Assembly (NCBI GenBank): GCA_039978075.1
Contig: JBDWCA010000003.1
Coordinates: 1-64,000, forward strand
Direction of reading: 5' to 3'
Length of the DNA stretch: 64,000 bases
From: Anderseniella sp039978075
GTDB lineage: Bacteria; Pseudomonadota; Alphaproteobacteria; Rhizobiales; Aestuariivirgaceae
Made by a program: the position numbers and the translations under genes. The notes beneath the pieces were generated by a model. That model did no database searches. It saw only the letters and a list, made by a program, of their open reading frames with translations, and was not told the origin of the DNA. Shown one piece after another: positions 1-8,550 of this stretch (the stretch's first letter is position 1; each line of letters opens with the position of its first letter).

Positions 1-428
1 AAATCAACTGTCCCCAATCTAGTGAAAGACCCCTGAACCGAACCTGAGGCAGGCGTTCATATACGGTTCATGTGGATTTGAGGGTGTGAAGGAGAGGTTT
101 TGAGAGGAGTTCGGCAGGTGGAGTTTATGTCGCTCACGCCATCAGCCTGACGGCTGCGCTCCGCTGGGGCGCACTTCGTGCGACGGCCGGTCGGCCTTGC
201 CTCGGCGCTGCGTGCCTCGGAGGTGTTTATCACTTCGGTTGTTCAGGGTCGGAGAACGGCGCGAAGCACGAAGTGCTGAGTAAAGCTGTTCGACCAGAAT
301 AATGAAAAACAGCTTGCCCTACCGATATGATGAACTCCCACTAGGCCCGACCGGGCCTCGGGCCGATCAGGCCCGCCCCCGCGAAGCGCAGCCGCCAGGC
401 TGCTTGCGTGAGCGAAATAGAGCCCCAC
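1..428. other. Gene-free left end
   Basis: I see no supportable gene here. The short open frames have no family resemblance and overlap GC-rich inverted repeats. The stretch holds a hairpin at 35-69 and three adjacent GC-rich hairpins at 343-403, downstream of the minus-strand cupin gene. The rest is ordinary intergenic sequence. Confidence 0.6.
343..403. repeat. Three adjacent GC-rich inverted repeats
   Basis: Three perfect hairpins follow one another: AGGCCCG/CGGGCCT (343-349 with 352-358), CGGGCC/GGCCCG (359-364 with 370-375) and GCAGCC/GGCTGC (388-393 with 398-403). The first two share complementary arms, so they could also pair with each other. They lie 26-86 bp past the stop codon of the minus-strand cupin gene. 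They could act as a transcript end, although no T-run follows. Confidence 0.5.
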
Positions 429-1055
429 CTACACCAGCAATGCGCGCTGGTTTACGTCCTTGGTCCAGACATAGGCGCACAGCAGGGGTTGCAGGCCGAC
501 ATTGGTAGCGTGCGGCACATAGGGCTCGTGCCAGACGGTTTCGCCTGGCTCGCGCGGTGAAAACTCTTCGTCACGCACCCGCCAGTCGCTGGCGCCCGAC
601 AAGATCCAGTACAGCTCCGGCGCCGGATGGGCGTGGTTGGGATAGTTAAGCCCCGGACCAAGCAGGAACAACCCCAGCAGGAAGTCATCGCCCGCATAAG
701 CACCGGTCGGCCCGATGATCTCCGCGTAGGCGTAATTGTCCATGTAGTGGGGCTGGCCCATGGCCTCGTTCGAGTAGTTGGGGTTCTGGGCCCAGTGCAG
801 ATCTTCCTCAATCGCGGCCAGTGCCGCTGCAACGTCCGGTGCAACCAGCAGGGTCGAGGCAACCACGTCCGGCAGGAACCGGCAGGCCGGCAGGCGCCTG
901 GGCGACGGTGTTGTCAGGGCGGTGGCAGAAGTATCCTGCTGGGCCAGACGTACCAGAGCCTCATCAACACCATCTTCGCCGGCATTGTTGGCCTGCAAAG
1001 TCGACCTGATGGCTCGGATCAGCCATTGTGCCGTGTCGTGGACATGCGATGTCAT
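429..1055 (-). CDS. DMSP lyase family cupin (DddQ/DddW/DddL-like)
   Basis: Probable dimethylsulfoniopropionate lyase, which would cleave DMSP to dimethyl sulfide and acrylate in the cytoplasm. The 208-residue protein has a C-terminal cupin barrel with an H141-x-H143-x3-E147-x-Y149 motif and a later H182. This is the metal-binding and catalytic pattern of the DddQ/DddL/DddW family. The context GLFLLGPGLNYPNHAHPAPE also fits that family. I start at the ATG at 1055 because a GGGGGAGAA ribosome site precedes it; the frame stays open further upstream. It is divergent from the MmgE/PrpD gene. Family membership is clear, but the substrate is inferred because some family members act weakly on DMSP. 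Confidence 0.8.
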   Translation of the reverse strand: MTSHVHDTAQWLIRAIRSTLQANNAGEDGVDEALVRLAQQDTSATALTTPSPRRLPACRFLPDVVASTLLVAPDVAAALAAIEEDLHWAQNPNYSNEAMGQPHYMDNYAYAEIIGPTGAYAGDDFLLGLFLLGPGLNYPNHAHPAPELYWILSGASDWRVRDEEFSPREPGETVWHEPYVPHATNVGLQPLLCAYVWTKDVNQRALLV

Positions 1056-1250
1056 GTGTTGTTTTCTCCCCCCCCTGTATCCAACCGCAATGCTCTTACA
1101 CAATCGATACCGTGTACAGCCCCTCATCCGACAGTAAAATTCACCAACAGGATTAACGCCGACACGACCCCAATGGCCACTTTGCAGATCGTTGAAACAG
1201 GTCCATGCTGGCAGAAAATTCTCCTCCGCCTACCTGGATCAGGTGACATC

Positions 1251-2573
1251 ATGAACGCAATCGACTTCGTACTGGATCTTGAGGCGGCCCGCATTCCGGA
1301 AACCGCCTGCCACCATGCCACCCGAGCTTTGATCGATACGCTGGGCGTGGCGGCCGCAGCCACACAGACGGACAACTCACGGCTCCTGCGCGACTTTGCC
1401 AGCACGGCGTTCGGTGCGCCGGGCAAAGCAGCAAGACTGATGTTCGACGGGCGCTCCGTCTCCCTGCCCGGCGCCGGCTTTGCCAATTCGGGGTCGATTG
1501 ATTCACTTGACGGTCATGACGGGCAAAAGAGCACCAAGGGCCATATGGGGGTCGTCGTCATCCCTGCCCTGTTTGCTTTTGCCGAAGGTGAGGTACCTGT
1601 GTCCGGCAGGGAGTTCATGACCCGGCTGGTAATCGGCTACGAGATCGCCACGCGAGCCGGACTGGCCCTGCATGCCAGCGTATCGGATTATCACACATCC
1701 GGTTCATGGAACGCGCTGGCCGCCGCAGCGATTGGCGCGCGGGCGCTGAAGCTTGATGCGGACTGGACCCGGCACGCCCTCGGCATTGCCGAATACAATG
1801 GCCCGCGTTCGCAGATGATGCGCTGCATCGATCATCCGACCATGGTCAAGGACGGCGCGACCTGGGGTGGTTTCACCGGTATTGCCGCTGCCCAGCTTGC
1901 CCAGTTGGGCCACACCGGCGCGCCGGCTGTCACCATGGAAGACCCGGACCTGGCATCCTACTGGAATGACCTGGGCGGGCGCTGGTATGTCGCCGATCAG
2001 TACGTCAAGCTTTACCCTGTGTGCCGCTGGGCGCAACCCGCCATTGCGGCGGCCCTGTCCCTGAGTGATCAGTTTGATGTGTCTGACATATCTGATATCC
2101 GCATCGAAACCTTTCACCAGGCCAAACGCCTGCCGCTGGCAGAACCGGCCAATACCGAGCAGGCGCAATACTCGATCAAATTTCCCGTCGCTGCAGCCCT
2201 GTCGCGCGGGCGCATCGGCGTTGAAGAAGTTGCAGGACCAGCGCTGACGGACCCTGACATCCTGCGGCTGGCCAATATGATCGATGTCATCGAGGACGAT
2301 AAAGCCAATGCGGCTTTTCCGGCGGACCGCCTGGCCCGCGTCCGTATAACGCTGGCCGACGGGCGCACCCTTGAAAGCGGGATGATGAAGGCGGTTGGTG
2401 ATCCCGAGGACCCGATCAGCGATGCTGATCTCCATGCAAAATTCACAAGCCTGGCCGCACCGGTGCTGGGCGATGCCCGGGCCGAGCGGCTGCTTGAAAC
2501 GTGCACAGGACTGTGGGAGGCGGACACCGTGTCAGACCTCGTTGAACTGGTAACTCAGCCGGTTGAAGACTAA
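1251..2573 (+). CDS. MmgE/PrpD family protein
   Basis: Member of the MmgE/PrpD superfamily, which includes 2-methylcitrate dehydratase and several other dehydratases, decarboxylases and epimerases. The 440 residues match the usual length. Family features include the early ALIDTLGVAAAA segment, GSIDSLDGHDG, the GSWNALAAAA stretch and the conserved KLYPVCRWAQPA region. The frame stays open far upstream (from about 627), but the ATG at 1251 is where homology-like sequence begins. It is convergent with the flavin/Fe-S oxidoreductase gene and overlaps its stop by 4 bp. PrpD proteins work in propionate breakdown, so a role after DMSP cleavage (acrylate to propionyl-CoA) is possible, but this is inference. 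The exact substrate cannot be read from sequence. Confidence 0.85.
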   Translation: MNAIDFVLDLEAARIPETACHHATRALIDTLGVAAAATQTDNSRLLRDFASTAFGAPGKAARLMFDGRSVSLPGAGFANSGSIDSLDGHDGQKSTKGHMGVVVIPALFAFAEGEVPVSGREFMTRLVIGYEIATRAGLALHASVSDYHTSGSWNALAAAAIGARALKLDADWTRHALGIAEYNGPRSQMMRCIDHPTMVKDGATWGGFTGIAAAQLAQLGHTGAPAVTMEDPDLASYWNDLGGRWYVADQYVKLYPVCRWAQPAIAAALSLSDQFDVSDISDIRIETFHQAKRLPLAEPANTEQAQYSIKFPVAAALSRGRIGVEEVAGPALTDPDILRLANMIDVIEDDKANAAFPADRLARVRITLADGRTLESGMMKAVGDPEDPISDADLHAKFTSLAAPVLGDARAERLLETCTGLWEADTVSDLVELVTQPVED

Positions 2574-4579
2574 GCGATCTCCAGCGCCGCCTTGCGACCC
2601 TCGTAAATCGCCATGTGGGCCTTGCGCGGGGCGTTGCAGTCGCCGACGACGGCAAACGGCGGGCAATCGCCCAGGGCCTGGATGTCGTCGGAAAACTCCG
2701 TATTGGGGCTGGCCACTGTTGCCAGTACCAGGGTTTCAAAATTCCGCTCGAAGGTTTCACCGGTCAACAGGTCGATGAAACGCGCTACCGAGCCTTCATT
2801 GTCAGGCTTGCCCCATGATTGCAGCGCAGTATCGGTCAGGGCTACGCCACCGTGACGCGCAAAACGCGCGCGCGCCACATCATCTGCCCCGGTTCCTGAA
2901 AGTTCTGCCGCCAATACGCCATTAGCCGTCATGGCGGTTACCTTGTGGCCGGCTTCGGCCAAATAAAGTGCCGTACCAATGCCGCGCCAGGAATGCAGAT
3001 CATCGAGCACCAGTACCCGCTCGCCGATCATCGCACCGTTCTCCAACACAGTGTGATAGCTGATCACGTTCGCCTCGTCATGGCCCGGCAGTACATCGTT
3101 CATCGGAAGGGCCCGCTGGAAGCCGGACGTGACCGGTTTGATGCCGGTTGCCGCTATGATGTGATCAGGATGGAGATGGCGCACGGTCAGCGGAGTTGCG
3201 GCCTCACCCAACTTTACATCAACCCCCAGGCGTTCCAGCTCGTGACTGTACCAACTGATGTGATCTGCAATCCTGGACCGGGTTGGCTGACGCCCGGCAA
3301 GATGCCACTGGCCGCCGATCATCGGACCGCGCTCTATCAGCGTGACCTTGTGGCCCGCCTCTGCCGCGACCCGTGCCGCTTCCAGGCCTGCCGGGCCTGC
3401 GCCTACAACCAGCACAGACTTGCGGCGCTCGGTCTTGGCTATCCTGTCGCCGCGCCATTCCCATTCACGTCCCACCGACGGGTTGACCAGGCAGGAAATC
3501 CAGTAGTCCTTGTAGCGGCGCGCAATGCATTGCTGATTGCAGTGAATACACGGACGGATGCTGGCGCCGTTGCCGGCTTGCGCCTTGTTGGCCAGATGCG
3601 GGTCGGCAATCTGGGCCCGCACCATGGAACAGGTGTCCGCCTGACCGGTGGAGATGACCTGTTCAGCTTTTTCAGGCGAATGAATGCCTGCTTCCGCCTG
3701 AACACGGGCATGGCGCAATTGATGCTTGAGGTGATCAGACAGGTGGGCGCCCTCGACACCTTCGTGAATGTGGCTCGGTATGATCGGCTGGTCGCGGAAA
3801 TAGCTACCGGTGCCACAGGTTACGTAGTCCATCAGGCCGCGCTCATCGTGCCAGGCGGCAATCTCGCTCAGGGCTTCCAGTGACAAGGCCGCTTCGGCCT
3901 TCTGATCGACGGACACTGCCATGCCGATGATGAAGTCGGAACCGCAGGCTTCGCGGATGCGTTTGAGAATTTCAGCCGAAAACCGCACCCGGTTTTCCAG
4001 ACTGCCGCCCCACTTGTCATCGCGACGGTTGGACCATGGTGTCCAGAACTGATCGACCAGGGAATGATAGGCGGCAAAGATTTCAATGCCGTCAAAGCCT
4101 GCCTGCTGGGCGCGATCGGCCGCCGCCACAAACGAAGCTATCAGTTCTTCGATCTCTGCTTCGCTGACCGCATGACCACCGTCTGAGTCATGCATGGACG
4201 GCATGCCCGACGCTGACCAGTTGGCATGGAAAGAGTTGGCGCCGTCACCGTGCTGGCCGACATGATAAAGCTGGTGCAGCATGACCGTGTCATAGTTGCT
4301 GCAGGCTTCGTTGATCTTGCGCAGCGGTGCGATGATGGCGTCGTCATTGGCCCGGAAATTACCTCGGGTCAGCACTCCGGATGCATGCACAGGCACCGGC
4401 TCGACCACGATCATGCCGGCGCCCCCCTTGGCGCGCTCGACGTAATAGGCCTTGGTTCGCCGCGACGGTAATCCGTTCTCGGCCATGTTGTTGGTATGGG
4501 CACCAAACACGATGCGGTTTTTCAACCGCTTGTGGTTGATGGTAATCGGGGTAAACAGATGCGGATAGGGATTGCTCAT
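2570..4579 (-). CDS. FadH/TMADH-type NADH:flavin oxidoreductase (FMN, 4Fe-4S, FAD)
   Basis: A 669-residue enzyme of the 2,4-dienoyl-CoA reductase/trimethylamine dehydrogenase family. An old-yellow-enzyme TIM barrel (about 1-340) has HQLYHVGQHG and the NRRDDKWGGSLENR signature. A 4Fe-4S site follows at C344-x2-C347-x3-C351-x11-C363, the FadH spacing. Then comes an FAD/NAD domain with GAGPAG at 393-398. The ATG at 4579 begins the conserved MSNPYPHLFTP start. Related enzymes reduce dienoyl-CoA or demethylate trimethylamine, histamine or N-methylproline. The cupin lyase nearby suggests a small methylated or unsaturated substrate (inference). The gene lies 134 bp downstream of the LysR gene, and direct repeats lie in that gap. 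Confidence 0.85.
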   Translation of the reverse strand: MSNPYPHLFTPITINHKRLKNRIVFGAHTNNMAENGLPSRRTKAYYVERAKGGAGMIVVEPVPVHASGVLTRGNFRANDDAIIAPLRKINEACSNYDTVMLHQLYHVGQHGDGANSFHANWSASGMPSMHDSDGGHAVSEAEIEELIASFVAAADRAQQAGFDGIEIFAAYHSLVDQFWTPWSNRRDDKWGGSLENRVRFSAEILKRIREACGSDFIIGMAVSVDQKAEAALSLEALSEIAAWHDERGLMDYVTCGTGSYFRDQPIIPSHIHEGVEGAHLSDHLKHQLRHARVQAEAGIHSPEKAEQVISTGQADTCSMVRAQIADPHLANKAQAGNGASIRPCIHCNQQCIARRYKDYWISCLVNPSVGREWEWRGDRIAKTERRKSVLVVGAGPAGLEAARVAAEAGHKVTLIERGPMIGGQWHLAGRQPTRSRIADHISWYSHELERLGVDVKLGEAATPLTVRHLHPDHIIAATGIKPVTSGFQRALPMNDVLPGHDEANVISYHTVLENGAMIGERVLVLDDLHSWRGIGTALYLAEAGHKVTAMTANGVLAAELSGTGADDVARARFARHGGVALTDTALQSWGKPDNEGSVARFIDLLTGETFERNFETLVLATVASPNTEFSDDIQALGDCPPFAVVGDCNAPRKAHMAIYEGRKAALEIA

Positions 4580-4596
4580 GAGAACATCACATTCAG

Positions 4597-4638
4597 GTTG
4601 CCGTCGAAAATCAACTGGTAGTTGCCGTCGAAAATCAA
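4597..4638. repeat. Two 18-bp direct repeats, 24-bp period
   Basis: GTTGCCGTCGAAAATCAA occurs at 4597-4614 and again at 4621-4638. The repeat is 18-59 bp upstream of the oxidoreductase start codon, between it and the LysR gene. The 24-bp period is about two helical turns plus, so it could be a paired protein-binding site; a simple tandem duplication is the alternative. Confidence 0.7.
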
Positions 4639-4713
4639 ATCGCAGGGTGCCGCCCGTCACATTATTGTCATAGTTTTTCCACTGATTTGCCAAGTCCTCG
4701 TTGCAATTTTTTC

Positions 4714-5637
4714 TCATTTCGGCTCAAAATCCACGGTCCATGGCGGTTTTGGGCGATACAGTTCGGCAATCCAGTCCATAAAACTACGAACTTTTAACGG
4801 CTCATAGAGCCTGCCGGCGCACAGCGCATAGATGCTCAGCATACCACCTGACCAGCCGGGAAGCACCCGCACCAGCTTGCCCGATGCGATATCCCGGTTG
4901 GCGATAAAGTCCGGCTGCAGGGCGAGTCCGCCTCCCGCGATTGCGATTTCTTCTATGGCGTCACCACTGTTTGCCGACACCGCCGGCGATATACGCACCT
5001 TCTCAAAGGTGCCTTTGCCGTCACGCAGCGACCATACATTGCCTTCATGGCCAAATGTGTACCCAAGACAACGATGATTGATCAGGCATCGTGGCGTTTC
5101 GGGACTGCCATGGTTTGCAATGTAGCCGGGGCTTGCACACAGGATCACCTCAGTCCCGGCAATGCGTCTGGCAATCAGATTGGAGTCTGCCATCTTGGCG
5201 GTGATACGGATGGCAACGTCGAAACCTTCCTCAACCAGGTCTACAGTGCGGTCGTTCAACGATATGTCCACGGCGACATCGGGATTGGCTGACGTGTAAT
5301 GTGTGAGGTAAGGCGCCACATGGCGCACTCCGAACGACATGGGTGCCGACAGCGCCAACCGGCCCTGCGGGGTCAGGGTCTGAAGACCGGCAATCCGGTC
5401 TGCCTCGTCAAGCTGCGTCAGTATCTGCCGTGCCCGTTCAATATAGGCAGCACCCGTGCTGGTCAGGCTTAGCGACCGGGTTGTGCGGTTGAGCAGGCGC
5501 GCGCCGAGATAGGCTTCAAGTTCTGCGACATGGCGCGACGCCATATTGCGTGACAGGCCGAGTGTCTCCGCAGCAGCCGCAAAACTGCCGAGATCAACAA
5601 TGGTGACAAATACTTCAATGGCGCGAAGACGATCCAT
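4714..5637 (-). CDS. LysR-family transcriptional regulator
   Basis: A 307-residue LysR-type regulator. The N-terminal winged helix-turn-helix (about 1-60) contains FAAAAETLGLSRNMASRHVAELEAYLGARLLNR-type family sequence. The periplasmic-binding-protein-like effector domain (about 90-295) includes GRLALSAPMSFG and the DLVEEGFDVAIR motif. The start ATG has an AGGAG site five bases upstream. It is divergent from the DoxX/VOC genes and upstream of the flavin oxidoreductase on the same strand. It probably controls one or both units through the palindrome at 5638-5660. The effector is unknown. Confidence 0.92.
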   Translation of the reverse strand: MDRLRAIEVFVTIVDLGSFAAAAETLGLSRNMASRHVAELEAYLGARLLNRTTRSLSLTSTGAAYIERARQILTQLDEADRIAGLQTLTPQGRLALSAPMSFGVRHVAPYLTHYTSANPDVAVDISLNDRTVDLVEEGFDVAIRITAKMADSNLIARRIAGTEVILCASPGYIANHGSPETPRCLINHRCLGYTFGHEGNVWSLRDGKGTFEKVRISPAVSANSGDAIEEIAIAGGGLALQPDFIANRDIASGKLVRVLPGWSGGMLSIYALCAGRLYEPLKVRSFMDWIAELYRPKPPWTVDFEPK

Positions 5638-5686
5638 ATTATCTCCTATTAAGAGATAATATGTCTCACAACCGGCAGATTATCTC
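5638..5686. promoter_or_regulatory. Probable LysR operator in the LysR-DoxX intergenic region
   Basis: ATTATCTC (5638-5645) and GAGATAAT (5653-5660) form a perfect inverted repeat with a 7-bp spacer. It lies directly upstream of the LysR start and covers its ribosome site. A further direct copy of ATTATCTC is at 5679-5686. A palindrome plus a second half-site in a divergent gap is the usual layout of LysR recognition and activation sites. Assignment to this regulator is inferred from position. Confidence 0.6.
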
Positions 5687-5746
5687 CAGCAATAAATATC
5701 CTATCTATCAGCCATCGACACTTAATTCATGGAAAGGTTTACTCCA

Positions 5747-6166
5747 ATGAGCAACGATCAACTGACCGCAAACGGCACTGCCCTGCTGCGCATCACACTG
5801 GGCATCGCCGCCATTGCACACGGGCTTTTGAAAGTTTTTGTCTTCACCCTGCCTGGTACCGCCGGGTACTTTGAGTCTCTCGGCCTGCCCGGCTTCCTTG
5901 CCTACGTCACGGCGTTTGTCGAGATCGTCGGCGGCCTGGCTCTGGTCGCCGGTTTCCAGACGCGACTGATCTCACTCGCCATGATCCCTATCCTGCTTGG
6001 CGCCATGTGGGCACATTCCGGCAATGGCTGGGTGTTTTCCAACCAGGGCGGCGGCTGGGAATACCCGTTGTTCTGGGCCGTCGTTCTGGCTGTTCAGGCC
6101 ATGCTTGGCAGCGGTGCCTTTGCAGTAGATTATATGCAGGCCCGCAAGACATCGGCCAACATCTGA
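5747..6166 (+). CDS. DoxX family membrane protein
   Basis: Small integral membrane protein of the DoxX family, 139 residues with four predicted hydrophobic helices. It has the typical GTALLRITLGIAAIAHGLLK start, a GYFESLGLPG loop and FVEIVGGLALVAG in the second helix. I choose the ATG at 5747 because GGAAAGG lies nine bases upstream; an in-frame ATG at 5729 is less well placed. It is followed at once by the VOC dioxygenase gene and is divergent from LysR. This LysR-DoxX-VOC grouping is often seen near quinone or aromatic stress functions. The biochemical role of DoxX proteins is poorly defined. Confidence 0.85.
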   Translation: MSNDQLTANGTALLRITLGIAAIAHGLLKVFVFTLPGTAGYFESLGLPGFLAYVTAFVEIVGGLALVAGFQTRLISLAMIPILLGAMWAHSGNGWVFSNQGGGWEYPLFWAVVLAVQAMLGSGAFAVDYMQARKTSANI

Positions 6167-6183
6167 TCCTGGAGATAATGACA

Positions 6184-6693
6184 ATGTTCAAAAACATAGA
6201 CCCTGCTCCGCAAGCACCTGTCGCTTCCGGTGCCCGCATCGGCCATGTCCACCTGAAGGTCGCCAATATTGATCGCGCCCTTGAATTCTACGTGGGCGTG
6301 CTGGGCTTCGGCATCAAACAGCGCTATGGCGAACAGGCTGCCTTTATCGCTGCCGGTGACTATCATCATCATATCGGCCTCAACACCTGGGAAAGCGAGG
6401 GCGGCTCACCGCCGCCTCGCGGCACTACCGGCCTGTTTCACCTAGCAATCGTGTACCCGGAACGGGCCGATCTGGCAGATGCCCTGAAACGCGTGAGAAA
6501 TGCAGGTTATGAGCTTGAAGGAGCATCCGATCATGGAGTGTCGCAGGCTCTCTACCTGCGCGACCCCGACGGCAATGGCGTCGAACTGTACTGGGACCGG
6601 CCGGAAACGGACTGGCCGCAAAATGCAGATGGTACACTTGCCATGATTACCGAGCGGCTGGACCTGGACGCCTTGCTGGCCGAAGCAGCCTGA
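6184..6693 (+). CDS. VOC family protein, catechol 2,3-dioxygenase-like
   Basis: A 169-residue vicinal-oxygen-chelate protein with two beta-alpha-beta modules. It begins GHVHLKVANIDRALEFYVGVLGF-style, and the second module starts LFHLAIVYPER. Likely metal ligands are H23, H86 and E134 (in GVELYWD), the 2-His-1-carboxylate set of extradiol dioxygenases. DPDGNGVELYWDR is the typical C-terminal signature. GGAG lies nine bases before the ATG at 6184; the ATG at 6178 is too close to it. It is probably co-transcribed with the DoxX gene. It may open an aromatic ring or detoxify a quinone-type compound; the substrate is unknown. Confidence 0.85.
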   Translation: MFKNIDPAPQAPVASGARIGHVHLKVANIDRALEFYVGVLGFGIKQRYGEQAAFIAAGDYHHHIGLNTWESEGGSPPPRGTTGLFHLAIVYPERADLADALKRVRNAGYELEGASDHGVSQALYLRDPDGNGVELYWDRPETDWPQNADGTLAMITERLDLDALLAEAA

Positions 6694-6699
6694 ACAGTC

Positions 6700-7443
6700 C
6701 TACGACAAACCCGGACCGGTAATTTCTTTCAGCAACTTGCGGTAAATGGCCTCGCGATAAGCGTCATAATCATTGGCGGGCAACACAAAGTGATACGGCC
6801 CGCCAATGATTGATTTTCGAAAATAGTGATCAAGCGTCGGCCACTCGTTCAAGATGGCCAGGCCGTTGATGGTAATGCCGCGTGCAATCACTTCATCGCG
6901 GGCAACCTCGACGATCTCGCCGCGGTTGTTGCGACCATCGGACGAGATATCTATGACCCGTCGATTGGAGATGAACGGAGCTGCGGTTGCCGCAGCAGCG
7001 GCAAACTGCAGAGCTGCACCGATCGCAGTGCCGCCCTCGGCCAACTGCCGCTGAACCGAAAACATCTTCTGCGCAAAGGCATTGGCCGATGCGGGACCAT
7101 CGATCACTGTCCATGGAGTAGACAAGGCCTGGTTTTCGGCATCCGACCACTGAAACACCGTGACGGCAATGCGCCCCAGCTGCCCGCTCTCGATGGCACG
7201 GTGCACTTCTCTGGTCTGGAAGGCCTGACCAATGCCGTCCATCTGCAGGCGGAACTCGCGCGCATCCACCGAATAGGAACAGTCAACCGCCAGTACCAGT
7301 ATGAGGTCCACTTCACCACCGGCCTGGGCATTGCCGGGACCGGCAACATGCAAGGCACCCGCCGCACTGCCGGCAGCAGCAGCGCCCGAAAGAAACAGCA
7401 TCCGCCTGCGCGATAGTAGCTGACGAATGCTGTCACTGTTCAT
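6700..7443 (-). CDS. DUF1194 protein with VWA-like fold, Tat-exported
   Basis: A 247-residue DUF1194 family protein. SRRRMLFLSGAAAAG at 11-25 looks like a twin-arginine signal, so it probably acts in the periplasm. D54-C-S56-Y-S58 is the metal-ion-dependent adhesion site (DxSxS) of von Willebrand A domains. Later segments GGTAIGAAL and DISSDGRNN supply the remaining metal ligands. It is the last gene of the polyamine-type ABC transporter operon, 29 bp after the second permease. Its function is unknown; the context suggests an accessory to that transporter. The start is the ATG at 7443, with a weak ribosome site. Confidence 0.85.
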   Translation of the reverse strand: MNSDSIRQLLSRRRMLFLSGAAAAGSAAGALHVAGPGNAQAGGEVDLILVLAVDCSYSVDAREFRLQMDGIGQAFQTREVHRAIESGQLGRIAVTVFQWSDAENQALSTPWTVIDGPASANAFAQKMFSVQRQLAEGGTAIGAALQFAAAAATAAPFISNRRVIDISSDGRNNRGEIVEVARDEVIARGITINGLAILNEWPTLDHYFRKSIIGGPYHFVLPANDYDAYREAIYRKLLKEITGPGLS

Positions 7444-7472
7444 GATGATATCGTGTCTCTGCCTGTATGCGT

Positions 7473-8540
7473 TTAACCGGGTGACAAACCACGAAGGCGT
7501 TCAGAGCGGCGACGCAACAGCTCCAGTGTGGTCAACAGGCAAATAGAGATCAGCACCAATACCGTCGCAACCGCAAGAATGGTTGGTGATATCTGCTCGC
7601 GGATGCCGGAGAACATCTGCCGCGGAATCGTAACCTGATGCACATCAGCCAGAAAGATCACCGCAACCACTTCGTCCAGTGAAGTGATGAAGGCAAACAG
7701 TGCGCCTGAGATCATACCCGGCATAATCAAAGGCATGATCACACGGCGGAACGTGGTCCAGCCGTTTGCACCAAGGCTTTTCGATGCACGTATCAGTGAA
7801 TTGTCGAAACCGGTCAGGGTTGCGGTAACTGTAATGATCACAAACGGCACGCCCAGCGTGGCATGCGCCAGCACGATGCCGAGATCTTCATTGATGAGGC
7901 CCCGGGGGAAAAACGGGAAGGTGTCTTTCTTTGCATAAAAGAAGAACATGCCTGTTGCCGTGATCACCAATGGCACAATCATCGGTGAAATCAACAAGCT
8001 TGTTATGGCTGATCTCCATGGCATTTCGGGGCGTGAAAGCCCAAGTGCTGCAAGTGTGCCGAAAAACGTAGCCATGATAGTGGCCAGAACGGCAAACTTG
8101 AATGAGTTGAAGGCAGCTTTCACCCAGGTCGCATTGTTCCACATGTCAGACCACCAGCCGTCGACACGATTGGGATCATTCATGCCGAACAGCATGATAT
8201 CCTGATACCAGCGCGTCGAAAAAGCATTGGGATCAAGTGACATCATCCCCTGCGTGAAGCTGAAATAAGGTTCTGAATTGAACGACAACGGCATTATTAT
8301 CAGTACCGGCGTGATGAGGAAAATGAAGATCATCGTGCAAATCAGCAGGAATATGTACTGACCGAACTTCTCCAGCCACGTTGTGTAAGGCGGCATATCA
8401 CTCATAAAATACAGCGGCAGCCCTATAATCAGCGCAAAACCGATCGTGGCAACCAGGGTACCGGTAAACAGAAATGCGATAACGCACGCCACCGCAAAAG
8501 CGATGTAACCGGGTGCTGGCAGTTTTTCCAATGCAGTCAT
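7473..8540 (-). CDS. ABC transporter permease, PotC-like
   Basis: Inner-membrane permease subunit (355 residues) of a spermidine/putrescine-type ABC transporter. It has about eight hydrophobic segments, two of them an extra N-terminal pair. A cytoplasmic EAA-like loop, RASKSLGANGWTTFRRVIMP, contacts the ATPase. The residues around 100-140 form a hydrophilic periplasmic loop. A GGGGCAAG site precedes the ATG. The gene lies 10 bp after the first permease gene and forms the inner-membrane pair with it. The substrate is not proven; the closest type is polyamine or a related cation. Confidence 0.9.
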   Translation of the reverse strand: MTALEKLPAPGYIAFAVACVIAFLFTGTLVATIGFALIIGLPLYFMSDMPPYTTWLEKFGQYIFLLICTMIFIFLITPVLIIMPLSFNSEPYFSFTQGMMSLDPNAFSTRWYQDIMLFGMNDPNRVDGWWSDMWNNATWVKAAFNSFKFAVLATIMATFFGTLAALGLSRPEMPWRSAITSLLISPMIVPLVITATGMFFFYAKKDTFPFFPRGLINEDLGIVLAHATLGVPFVIITVTATLTGFDNSLIRASKSLGANGWTTFRRVIMPLIMPGMISGALFAFITSLDEVVAVIFLADVHQVTIPRQMFSGIREQISPTILAVATVLVLISICLLTTLELLRRRSERLRGLSPG

Positions 8541-8550
8541 GACTTGCCCC

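Noticed and set aside
627..1250. Long N-terminal extension of the MmgE/PrpD frame
   Set aside because: It runs antisense through the cupin gene, has no family-like sequence, and the internal ATG at 1251 gives the normal family length.
2945..3883. 312-codon plus-strand frame opposite the FadH-like gene
   Set aside because: Shadow frame of the well-supported oxidoreductase; composition is not protein-like.
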